Origin: Thermoleophilia bacterium
Lineage (GTDB): Bacteria > Actinomycetota > Thermoleophilia > Gaiellales > Gaiellaceae
Direction of reading: 5' to 3'
Assembly: GCA_020845695.1 (NCBI GenBank)
Contig: JADLFG010000001.1
Span: forward strand, 1-9,257
DNA length: 9,257 bases
The notes below the pieces were generated by a model, which worked only from the letters and a program-made list of their open reading frames with translations, was not told where the DNA came from and searched no databases. The position numbers and the translations under genes were made by a program. Positions 1-6,999 of the stretch are shown one piece after another; position 1 is the first letter of the stretch; each line of letters begins with the position of its first letter.

Positions 1-1
1 G

Positions 2-235
2 AATGCCAAGATCCTGATCCACCAGGTCTCGAGCGGGTTCCAGGGGCAGGCGACCGACATCGAGATCCCGGCGCGCGAGGTGATCTCGATCAAGCGCCGC
101 CTGGAGGAGATCATCGCCGAGCACACCGGGCAGCCGCTCGACAAGGTCTCGAAGGACATGGAGCGCGACTACTTCATGACGTCCGATGAAGCGAAGGAGT
201 ACGGGATCATCGACACGGTGATCGCGCACCGGTGA
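2..235 (+). CDS. clpP: ATP-dependent Clp protease proteolytic subunit, C-terminal part (5' end outside window)
   Basis: The last 77 codons of a ClpP serine peptidase, the barrel-shaped cytoplasmic protease that degrades proteins fed to it by ClpX. The catalytic serine lies upstream of the window. The catalytic histidine is visible in ILIHQ near the start and the catalytic aspartate in the ERDYF motif. The block GQATDIEI and the ending [12 protein letters not shown] are typical of the family. After the histidine the sequence reads [10 protein letters not shown], whereas most ClpPs have HQPxGG; a loop of this general kind is known from actinobacterial ClpP2-type subunits, so this may be the second of two tandem clpP genes (inference). 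The stop is TGA at 233-235, and clpX begins 50 bases later in the classic clpP-clpX order. The first base of the window belongs to the preceding, incomplete codon. Confidence 0.93.
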   Translation, partial: NAKILIHQVSSGFQGQATDIEIPAREVISIKRRLEEIIAEHTGQPLDKVSKDMERDYFMTSDEAKEYGIIDTVIAHR

Positions 236-263
236 TCCCTTCGGGGCTGGCGATGTCGGCGGC

Positions 264-269
264 TAGGGT
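264..269 (+). promoter_or_regulatory. Candidate -10 box upstream of clpX
   Basis: TAGGGT in the clpP-clpX gap fits the actinobacterial TAnnnT -10 pattern. It would start a transcript near 276, leaving a leader of roughly 10 bases that carries the purine-rich run AGAGAGAGAA (274-283) as a weak ribosome site before GTG 286. No convincing -35 is visible. The site may allow clpX to be expressed separately from clpP; read-through from clpP is equally possible. Confidence 0.3.
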
Positions 270-285
270 GTAAAGAGAGAGAACG

Positions 286-1569
<1,284 letters not shown>

Positions 1570-1592
1570 GGCGCCGACGGGCGCGCGGTGAT

Positions 1593-1608
1593 GGCCGCGG
1601 CGGCGGCC
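1593..1608 (+). terminator. Second GC hairpin downstream of clpX
   Basis: GGCCGC (1593-1598) pairs with GCGGCC (1603-1608) across a GGCG tetraloop. It lies 15 bases after the first hairpin, in the 89-base gap before the next gene, which otherwise holds only a candidate -10 box. The two hairpins together could form a tandem terminator; there is no T-tract, so this is tentative. Confidence 0.25.
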
Positions 1609-1646
1609 CCTCGTCGCCCGCCGTCGATCGGGTCGCGGTCGCACAC

Positions 1647-1652
1647 TAGAGT
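1647..1652 (+). promoter_or_regulatory. Candidate -10 box of a leaderless promoter for the gene at 1659
   Basis: TAGAGT fits TAnnnT and is followed by exactly six bases (CCCGCC) before the GTG at 1659. This spacing would put the transcription start on the start codon, giving a leaderless mRNA of the kind common in Actinobacteria. No Shine-Dalgarno sequence is visible, which agrees with this. No clear -35 was found. Confidence 0.4.
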
Positions 1653-1658
1653 CCCGCC

Positions 1659-2138
1659 GTGGCCGAGCGCTTCGCGATCTCCTACGGCCGCGTGTTCGGG
1701 CTGCTCGCCGCGCTGATCGGGATGGGCTCGCGCTCCTCGGGCGTCGAGCTCGACGGGGAGACCCTGTGCGTGCGGATGGGTTGGGTCTTCCGCGCCGAGG
1801 TTCCGCGTGGCTCCGTTGTCTCCGCGAGGCGCGGCGAGGGCGTCCGGCTGACGCGTGGCGTCCACGGCTGGTGCGGCGACTGGCTCGTCAACGGCGGCGG
1901 CACCGGCATGGTCGAGCTCGGCCTCGACCCGGCGGGGCGGGGGTCGCTCGCCGGCGTCTCGGTCCGGGTCGAGCGGCTGCGGGTGAGCCTCGAGGACCCC
2001 GGCGGGTTCCTCGCGGCGGTCCGAGCGGGGGTGCACCCCGCGGCCGGCGACGACAATCGCGCTCGCGCTCCTCAGGCGCCCGGGGAGGCGACGGTGAGCC
2101 CGGCCGCCTCGGCGGCGTCGAGCAGGCGACGGTCGTAG
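1659..2138 (+). CDS. Conserved-looking hypothetical protein, PH-like beta-rich fold suspected
   Basis: A 159-residue protein that I cannot assign to a named family. There is no signal peptide; a short hydrophobic patch at about 13-21 (FGLLAALIG) looks like part of a fold, not a membrane anchor. From about residue 28 to 125 it alternates short beta-like stretches with a tryptophan-rich middle (VHGWCGDWLVNG) and ends in SLEDPGGFLAAV. This resembles small bacterial PH-domain-like proteins in which a 'DGDVLxVRMGW' strand is followed by 'EDPxGFLxxL'; that likeness is from memory. Residues 138-159 are low in complexity (Ala, Ser, Arg) and lie antisense to the 3' end of the PIN toxin gene, so the natural C terminus may have been lost and replaced by read-through. 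The GTG start is supported by the -10 box six bases upstream. It stands alone between clpX and the toxin-antitoxin pair. Confidence 0.68.
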   Translation: MAERFAISYGRVFGLLAALIGMGSRSSGVELDGETLCVRMGWVFRAEVPRGSVVSARRGEGVRLTRGVHGWCGDWLVNGGGTGMVELGLDPAGRGSLAGVSVRVERLRVSLEDPGGFLAAVRAGVHPAAGDDNRARAPQAPGEATVSPAASAASSRRRS

Positions 2139-2470
2139 GCGACGAGCTCGTCGGGCTCGGCAGCCAGGGCCGCGGCAAGATGGATCGCGTCGAGCGATCG
2201 CAGGTTGCCGTTCGCGAGCCCCGCGGCACGCTCCAGCAGCCCCCGATCGAGCTCGAGCAGCACCGCGACGCGAAGGAGATCCCTGGCCCGGCGTGTCCCC
2301 TCCTCGTCGCCCAGCGACACCTTGCACGCGCGCGACACCTCGACGATGGCGACCTCGCTCGTGGTGACGACGGCGGAGCCGACATGAGCGGCGAGCTGCC
2401 CGCTCTCCGGCTCCTCGAGCGCGAGCTTGACGAGCGCGGACGAGTCGAGGTACGCGAGGCGCTCAGTCAC
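2072..2470 (-). CDS. vapC: PIN-domain toxin of a type II toxin-antitoxin module, VapC family
   Basis: A 132-residue PIN-domain protein, typical VapC length. VapC toxins are metal-dependent endoribonucleases that cleave tRNA, rRNA or other RNA and are held inactive by the partner antitoxin. The acidic residues expected in the active site are present: D9 (YLDSSALVKL), E44 (AIVEVSRA), D94 (RSLDAIHLA) and D113 (AYDRRL), so the toxin looks intact. The GTG start at 2470 overlaps the antitoxin stop by 8 bases (GTGACTGA), which implies translational coupling and one transcript. The last 67 bases overlap, tail to tail, with the plus-strand gene that ends at 2138. The RNA target cannot be read from the sequence. 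Confidence 0.92.
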   Translation of the reverse strand: MTERLAYLDSSALVKLALEEPESGQLAAHVGSAVVTTSEVAIVEVSRACKVSLGDEEGTRRARDLLRVAVLLELDRGLLERAAGLANGNLRSLDAIHLAAALAAEPDELVAYDRRLLDAAEAAGLTVASPGA

Positions 2471-2744
2471 CCCGGTCGTGTTGCAGCGCCTCGCTCGCGG
2501 TAATCCCGGTCGTGCTCGGGCGTGGCGGGTGTTCCCTCAGGAACTCGGACAGCGAGCCCCCTGCGGGTGTCGCCTTCCCCTGCGCGATCAGCCGGTCGAT
2601 CGCTCTCGCTCGCGGGATCGGGGTCAGGAGCGCGACCGGCTGCCCGCGCTCGGTGACCTCGATCGTCTCGCCCGCGCGCACGCGGCGAATGGTGCGGGAC
2701 AGATTCTGGCGCAGCTCCCGGATGCCCATCGCCTCCGCGCTCAT
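2463..2744 (-). CDS. Antitoxin, Phd/YefM family, partner of the adjacent PIN toxin
   Basis: A 93-residue protein with the N-terminal Phd/YefM DNA-binding and dimerisation signature: GIRELRQNLS at 7-16, RRVRAGETIEVTERGQPVA at about 20-38, then a proline (P42) that commonly ends this domain. The C-terminal half (ARAIDRLIAQ to EFLREHPPRP) would be the flexible part that wraps and blocks the toxin. Antitoxins of this family normally repress their own operon, more strongly with toxin bound. I chose the ATG at 2744 because the Phd domain usually begins a few residues after the start and a -10-like TATCTT lies nine bases upstream. In-frame alternatives are ATG 2765, TTG 2783 and ATG 2729. It could be named vapB by partner, although the fold is Phd-like. 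Confidence 0.9.
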   Translation of the reverse strand: MSAEAMGIRELRQNLSRTIRRVRAGETIEVTERGQPVALLTPIPRARAIDRLIAQGKATPAGGSLSEFLREHPPRPSTTGITASEALQHDRGD

Positions 2745-2745
2745 A

Positions 2746-2753
2746 GTGTACAC
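2746..2753. promoter_or_regulatory. Perfect 8-bp palindrome GTGTACAC at the antitoxin start
   Basis: A self-complementary 8-mer one base upstream of the antitoxin ATG on the minus strand. It overlaps a -35-like TGTACA on the plus strand that is suitably placed for valS. It shares the GTAC core with the 12-bp palindrome centred 26 bp away. It is a candidate operator half-site for autoregulation by the antitoxin; binding is inferred. Confidence 0.4.
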
Positions 2754-2776
2754 AAGATACCACATGGCCGTACGAT
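2747..2776 (+). promoter_or_regulatory. Candidate valS promoter, leaderless configuration
   Basis: TGTACA (2747-2752, four of six matches to TTGACA), an 18-base spacer and TACGAT (2771-2776, four of six matches to TATAAT), followed by six bases and the ATG at 2783. Transcription would begin at or next to the start codon. There is no room for a leader regulatory RNA and no Shine-Dalgarno sequence before 2783. Confidence 0.45.
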
Positions 2777-2783
2777 CGTACAA
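2754..2783 (-). promoter_or_regulatory. Candidate promoter of the toxin-antitoxin operon
   Basis: Read on the minus strand: TTGTAC (2783-2778), an 18-base spacer, then TATCTT (2759-2754), nine bases before the antitoxin ATG at 2744. The transcript would have a leader of a few bases at most. It lies face to face with the valS promoter, with each -35 falling in the other's start region. Confidence 0.4.
2770..2781. promoter_or_regulatory. Perfect 12-bp palindrome GTACGATCGTAC, candidate antitoxin operator over the valS promoter
   Basis: A fully self-complementary 12-mer ending one base before the valS ATG. It contains the candidate valS -10 box (TACGAT, 2771-2776) and most of the candidate antitoxin -35 (TTGTAC read on the minus strand, 2783-2778). 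Phd and VapB antitoxins bind inverted repeats in their own promoters, so this is the best operator candidate here. If so, valS would be exposed to the same repressor. Confidence 0.5.
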
Positions 2784-5203
2784 TGGCCGGGATGGACAGT
2801 TTCTACCGTCCCGAGCTCGTCGAGGAGCGCTGGCAGCGCGCCTGGGAGGAGGAGGGCCTCTACGAGGCCCGACCCGTCGAGGGCCGGCCCTCCTACGTGA
2901 TCGCCGTGCCGCCGCCGAACGTGACCGGGGCGCTGCACATGGGGCACGCGCTCAACGGGACGATCCAGGACGTGCTCGTGCGCTGGCACCGGATGCGGGG
3001 GTTCTCGACCCTCTGGCAGCCCGGCTACGACCACGCCGGGATCGCGACCCAGAACGTGGTCGAGAAGGAGCTCGCGCGGGAGGGAACGAGCCGCCACGAG
3101 CTCGGCCGCGAGGCGTTCCTCGAGCGGGTCTGGGCCTGGCTCGAGGAGTACGGGGGCATCATCATGGGTCAGTTTCGCCGGCTCGGCGCCTCGCTCGACT
3201 ACCGGCGCGAGCGCTTCACCATGGACGAGGCGTACGTGCGCGCCGTGCTGCGGTTCTTCGTCCACCTCTACCGGCGCGGCTGGATCTACCGCGACAACCG
3301 GATGGTCAACTGGTGCCCGCGCTGCGCCACCGCGATCTCCGATCTCGAGGTCGAGCACGTCGAGGTCGACGACGCGCTCACGTACGTCCGCTACCCGCTC
3401 GCGGACGGTGACGGCTCGGTCACGGTCGCGACCGTCCGCCCGGCCACGATCCTCGCCGACGTGGCGGTCGCGGTCCACCCGGGCGACGAGCGCTACCGCG
3501 ACCTCGTCGGGCGGGACGTGATCGTGCCCGTGGTCGAGCGCCGCGTTCCGGTGATCGCCGACGAGCACGTCGAGCCCGGCTTCGGCACGGGCGCCCTCAA
3601 GATCACCCCGGGCCACGACCCGACCGACTTCGAGATCGGCCGCCGGCACGGGCTCCCCGAGCCGATGGTGATCGGGCTGGACGGTCGCCTGAACGGGGAG
3701 GTGCCGGCGTTCGCGGGGCTGACCCAGGAGGAGGCGGCCGCGCGGGTGCTCGCCTGGCTCGGCGAGCGGGGCCAGCTCGAGCGCCGGGAGCCCTACCGCC
3801 ACGCGGTCGGCCACTGCGAGCGCTGCCACACCCGGATCGAGCCGTTGATCTCGCTCCAGTGGTTCTGCGAGATGAAGGAGCTGGCCGCGCCGGCGATCGA
3901 GGCCGTCCGCGACGGTACCGTTCGCTTCCATCCGCCCGTCCACGGCCGGGTCTACCTCGACTGGATGGAGGCGATCCGTCCCTGGTGCATCTCGCGCCAG
4001 CTCTGGTGGGGGCACCGGATTCCCGTCTGGTACTGCGGCTGCGGCGCGACGATCGTCACGGAGGGCGCGCCCGACCGCTGCGAGGAGTGCGGCGACCCGG
4101 AGCTGCGCCAGGACGAGGACGTCCTCGACACCTGGTTCTCCTCGGCCCTGTGGCCGTTCGCGACGCTCGGCTGGCCCGACGACACCCCCGACCTGCGCGC
4201 GTTCTACCCGGGCCACGTCAACTCGACCGCGCGCGAGATCATCTTCCTCTGGGTCGCCCGCATGATCATGTCGGGGCTCGAGCTGATCGGCGAGGTGCCG
4301 TTCCGCGACGTGATCATCCACTCGACCGTGCTCGCGCCCGACGGGCGGCGGATGTCGAAGAGCCTCGGCACCGGTATCGACCCGCTCGACGTGATCTCCC
4401 GCCACGGGGCCGACGCGACCCGCTACGGGCTCTGCAAGATGTCCTCGACGCAGGACGTCCGCTTCTCGATCGGCTCGATCGAGGAGGGACGGCGGCTCGC
4501 GAACAAGCTCTGGAACGCGGCCCGGCTCGTGCTCGCGGCCGGGGGCGGCGACGTCGAGGCCCGGCCCCGGGAGCCCGTGGAGCGCTGGATCCTGGCCCGT
4601 CTCGAGCAGGCGCGCGAGGAGCTCGAAGGGCAGCTCGCCCGTTTCGACTTCGCCGCTGCGACCGACGTCCTCTACCACGTCACCTTCGACGACTTCTGCG
4701 ACTGGTACGCCGAGGCCGCCAAGCCGCGGCTGCACGCCCGCGACCCGGACGCGACCGCCACGGCGCTGTACGCGCTCGAGCGGCTCGTCGCGCTCCTACA
4801 CCCGATCATGCCGCACGTGACGGAGGAGATCTGGGCCCAGCTCCCGGGTCGCGCCGGCCGGCTGATCGTATCGCCGTGGCCGCGAGCGGACGACTCGGCA
4901 CCCGACGCGGCGATCTCGATGGAGCTCGTCAAGTCGGCGGCCGCGACGTTCCGGCGCAGCGGCGTGCGACTCGAGCTGAACGGGGAGGAGGCGCGGATCT
5001 TCGAGGCCGTCGTCCGGCCCGAGCGCCTCAGGATCGAGGGCGACGCCGAGGCCGAGCGCGACCGGCTGCGCGCGGAGATTGCCCGCGCCGAGCGCATGCT
5101 CGCAAACGACCAGTTCGTCACGAAGGCGCCGCCCGCGGTCGTCGAGGCCGAGCGCGAGAAGCTCGCCCGCTACCGGCGCGAGCTCGATGCGGTCGGCGGC
5201 TGA
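2783..5203 (+). CDS. valS: Valyl-tRNA synthetase (class I)
   Basis: An 806-residue cytoplasmic enzyme that joins valine to tRNA-Val using ATP. The class I signature HMGH is at 52-55, inside PPPNVTGALHMGHAL, and the second signature is RMSKS at 523-527 (Arg in place of the usual Lys at its first position). The CP1 editing domain, which removes mischarged threonine, spans roughly 210-340, but its TTRPET motif reads TVRPAT (217-222); K273, H278 and D279 of the KITPGHD block are kept. Zinc-knuckle cysteines occur in CERCH and CGC/CEEC. An anticodon-binding helical domain (KLWNAARLV, DDFCDWYAEAAK) and a C-terminal coiled coil (about 755-803) follow. Usual length is about 860-950; the shortfall is mostly between the anticodon domain and the coiled coil. 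ATG 2783 fits the leaderless promoter; ATG 2792 is the alternative. folC overlaps its 3' end. Confidence 0.97.
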   Translation: MAGMDSFYRPELVEERWQRAWEEEGLYEARPVEGRPSYVIAVPPPNVTGALHMGHALNGTIQDVLVRWHRMRGFSTLWQPGYDHAGIATQNVVEKELAREGTSRHELGREAFLERVWAWLEEYGGIIMGQFRRLGASLDYRRERFTMDEAYVRAVLRFFVHLYRRGWIYRDNRMVNWCPRCATAISDLEVEHVEVDDALTYVRYPLADGDGSVTVATVRPATILADVAVAVHPGDERYRDLVGRDVIVPVVERRVPVIADEHVEPGFGTGALKITPGHDPTDFEIGRRHGLPEPMVIGLDGRLNGEVPAFAGLTQEEAAARVLAWLGERGQLERREPYRHAVGHCERCHTRIEPLISLQWFCEMKELAAPAIEAVRDGTVRFHPPVHGRVYLDWMEAIRPWCISRQLWWGHRIPVWYCGCGATIVTEGAPDRCEECGDPELRQDEDVLDTWFSSALWPFATLGWPDDTPDLRAFYPGHVNSTAREIIFLWVARMIMSGLELIGEVPFRDVIIHSTVLAPDGRRMSKSLGTGIDPLDVISRHGADATRYGLCKMSSTQDVRFSIGSIEEGRRLANKLWNAARLVLAAGGGDVEARPREPVERWILARLEQAREELEGQLARFDFAAATDVLYHVTFDDFCDWYAEAAKPRLHARDPDATATALYALERLVALLHPIMPHVTEEIWAQLPGRAGRLIVSPWPRADDSAPDAAISMELVKSAAATFRRSGVRLELNGEEARIFEAVVRPERLRIEGDAEAERDRLRAEIARAERMLANDQFVTKAPPAVVEAEREKLARYRRELDAVGG

Positions 5204-6317
5204 GTTCGTCCTCGCGCGCGACCGGTTCGGGATCCGTCCCGGGCTGGCCCGGATACGGGCGCTGCTGGCCAGGCTCGGCGACCCGCAGCGGAGCTTCCGC
5301 GCCGTCCACGTCGTCGGCACGAACGGGAAGACGACGACGACGCGGATGGTCGAGGCGCTGCTCGCGGATGCCGGCCTCGCCACCGGCGCCTACGTGTCGC
5401 CGCACGTCGTCCGCTTCGCGGAGCGCATCCGCGTGCGCGGCGAGGAGGCCGATCTCGACCGGCTGGTCGCGGGCATCGTCCCCGCGATCGAGGCGGTCGA
5501 CCGCGAGCTCGGCGACCCGGTCACGCAGTTCGAGGTGCTCACGGCCGCCGCGTTCGTCGCGTTCGCCGAGGCCGGGGTGGAGGCGGCGGCGGTCGAGGCC
5601 GGGCTCGGCGGTCGTCGCGATGCCACGAACGTGCTCGCCGCTCCGGTGGTCGTCCTGACCAGCGTCGGCCTCGACCACACCGACCACCTCGGCGAGACGC
5701 GGGAGCTGATCGCCCGTGAGAAGCTCGCGGTCGTCCGCCCCGGTGCGGTCGTCGTGCTCGGCGAGCCGGAGTGGGAGCGGCTGGCGCGCGAGTCCGGTGC
5801 CTCCCGCGTCGTTCCCGCGCGGGGGAACCTGGGCTGTGCCGTCGCCGCGGCGGAGGCGTTCCTGGGCCGCGCCGCCGACCCCGCTCCGGCCGAGCGCGTG
5901 CGTGTCCCCGGGCGGCTCGAGCTGGTCGCCCGTGACCCGCTCGAGCTCTGGGACGGTGCCCACAACGCCGAGGGCGCCCGCTACCTGGCCGGCCAGCTCG
6001 CGGAGGCGGGCCCGTTCGTGCTCGTCAGCTCGGTGCTCGCCGACAAGGACGCCGAGGGGATCCTGCGCCCGCTCGCGGCTCGGGCGACCGCGCTCGTCGC
6101 CACCAGCTCGACGAGCGCGCGCAGCCGCCCGGCCGCCGAGCTCGCCGCGCTCGCGCGAGAGCGCGGCCTGTTTCGCCACGTCGAGGCGGTCGCCGACCCC
6201 GTCGCGGCCCGCGCTCGCGCGCGGGAGCTGGCCGGGCCCGCCGGCGTCGTGGTCGTCGCCGGCTCCCTGTACCTGCTGGTCGACCTCGCTGCCGTCCGGC
6301 CGGGCCGCGTACCATGA
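5187..6317 (+). CDS. folC: Folylpolyglutamate synthase / dihydrofolate synthase
   Basis: A 376-residue Mur-ligase-like enzyme that adds glutamate to folates (and, in bifunctional forms, makes dihydrofolate from dihydropteroate) with ATP. The N terminus FGIRPGLARIRALLARLGDP is the family's typical opening. The P-loop is GTNGKT at 44-49 (most FolCs have GTNGKGS). SPH follows at 71-73, EAGLGGRRDATN at 137-148, HTDHLG and REKLAVV after it, and DGAHN at 256-260 marks the C-terminal domain. It is shorter than the usual 420-450 residues; the missing part lies between VVVLGEPEW and VPGRLELV, where most members have a longer beta-rich stretch and a HQxxN-type motif. The ATG at 5187 overlaps valS by 17 bases and is chosen because upstream in-frame sequence is low complexity. 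The stop overlaps the next ATG (ATGA). Confidence 0.93.
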   Translation: MRSAAEFVLARDRFGIRPGLARIRALLARLGDPQRSFRAVHVVGTNGKTTTTRMVEALLADAGLATGAYVSPHVVRFAERIRVRGEEADLDRLVAGIVPAIEAVDRELGDPVTQFEVLTAAAFVAFAEAGVEAAAVEAGLGGRRDATNVLAAPVVVLTSVGLDHTDHLGETRELIAREKLAVVRPGAVVVLGEPEWERLARESGASRVVPARGNLGCAVAAAEAFLGRAADPAPAERVRVPGRLELVARDPLELWDGAHNAEGARYLAGQLAEAGPFVLVSSVLADKDAEGILRPLAARATALVATSSTSARSRPAAELAALARERGLFRHVEAVADPVAARARARELAGPAGVVVVAGSLYLLVDLAAVRPGRVP

Positions 6318-6427
6318 GACGGGAAGGCGGTAGGGCGAGCGTCGTCGTCTTCGCCGTGGTCGTGGTCTGCGGGCTCATGGCGATCGCGTTCGGCATCGGC
6401 TACCTGCTCGGAAAGATTCTGCTCTGA
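6314..6427 (+). CDS. Small single-helix membrane protein, 37 residues, unknown function
   Basis: A 37-residue reading frame starting at the ATG inside the ATGA overlap with the folC stop. The N terminus is short and basic (MRREGGRAS); a single hydrophobic helix covers about 9-32 and is rich in Val, Ala and Gly with a glycine-spaced face (AFGIGYLLG); the tail is KILL. This predicts an inner-membrane anchor with the N terminus in the cytoplasm by the positive-inside rule. The four-base overlap strongly suggests translational coupling to folC. Streptomyces and Mycobacterium, as I recall, carry a small DUF4233 membrane protein in this slot; this one is too short to be a full DUF4233. No family was recognised. 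It was found by reading the sequence directly and would be skipped by most gene callers for its size. Confidence 0.6.
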   Translation: MRREGGRASVVVFAVVVVCGLMAIAFGIGYLLGKILL

Positions 6428-6446
6428 GGCGGCGAATAGGCTCGCG

Positions 6447-6953
6447 ATGCTGACCGGCCAGACCACCACGGGCTCGAGCGACGACCTCTTCGAGGGTGTA
6501 CGCGATTTCTTCGAGTCGGACGTCTGGCTCGTCGTGCGCAACGTCGCCATCTTCGTGGCGGTCGTCTTCTGGATCGCCTCCGCCTACTGGGTCTACAAGG
6601 ACGCCCGCCGCCGGATCGAGGATCCGTGGCTGATCGCCGTCGCGGTCGCGGTCGGCGTCTTCCCGCCGTTCATCGGGCCGCTCGTCTACCTGTTCTTCCG
6701 CCCGCCCGAGTACCTGGAGGACGTGCGGGAGCGCGAGCTCGAGATCAGGGCGATGGAGGCGCACGTGGGGCAGGACGAGCGCTGCCCGGTCTGCCGCTCC
6801 GCGGTCGCGCCCGGCTTCCTCGCCTGCCCCGTGTGCACGACCCGCCTGCGCCAGTCCTGCCGGCATTGCAACGCGCCGCTCGAGGCGCTGTGGCAGATCT
6901 GCCCGTACTGCACGACCCCGGTCGAGCAGCCGCGGACGCTGGAGAACCTGTAG
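6447..6953 (+). CDS. Membrane protein with two helices and a C-terminal double zinc ribbon
   Basis: A 168-residue protein with two predicted membrane helices at about 28-49 and 61-84 in a PLDc_N-like arrangement ([10 protein letters not shown] between them, [14 protein letters not shown] after them). A charged helical linker (about 88-108) follows, then two cysteine quartets: C113/C116 with C127/C130 and C138/C141 with C152/C155, a typical double zinc ribbon (DZR-like). The helices put the ribbon on the cytoplasmic side if the Lys/Arg-rich loop stays inside only after the first helix; the topology is uncertain. Function is unknown; such ribbons often mediate protein or nucleic-acid contacts. 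A TAGGCT box lies four bases before the ATG, and no strong ribosome site is present. It is 19 bases after the small membrane gene and 46 before ndk. Confidence 0.85.
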   Translation: MLTGQTTTGSSDDLFEGVRDFFESDVWLVVRNVAIFVAVVFWIASAYWVYKDARRRIEDPWLIAVAVAVGVFPPFIGPLVYLFFRPPEYLEDVRERELEIRAMEAHVGQDERCPVCRSAVAPGFLACPVCTTRLRQSCRHCNAPLEALWQICPYCTTPVEQPRTLENL

Positions 6954-6980
6954 GGCGGGCAGCCCCGGCCGCTCGACGAC

Positions 6981-6991
6981 AAGGAAGGAAG
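6981..6991 (+). promoter_or_regulatory. Strong ribosome binding site for ndk
   Basis: AAGGAAGGAAG lies eight bases before the GTG at 7000. It is the clearest Shine-Dalgarno sequence in the window, where most genes have weak sites or none. It supports the start at 7000 or the adjacent GTG at 7003. Confidence 0.75.
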
Positions 6992-6999
6992 ACACGCAC

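Noticed and set aside
237..246. CCC-TTCG-GGG mini-hairpin after clpP
   Set aside because: It has a UUCG tetraloop but only three stem pairs; not enough to call a terminator or processing site.
2745..2782. T-box or other leader riboswitch upstream of valS
   Set aside because: Only 38 bases separate the divergent start codons, and the likely transcript is leaderless, so there is no room for a structured leader.
2741..4735. Long minus-strand open frame (664 residues) antisense to valS
   Set aside because: It shows the same compositional artefact; there are no recognisable domains, and the valS frame is fully supported.
3859..5658. Plus-strand frame of 599 residues overlapping valS and folC
   Set aside because: Arg/Ala/Pro-rich out-of-frame translation of two well-supported genes.
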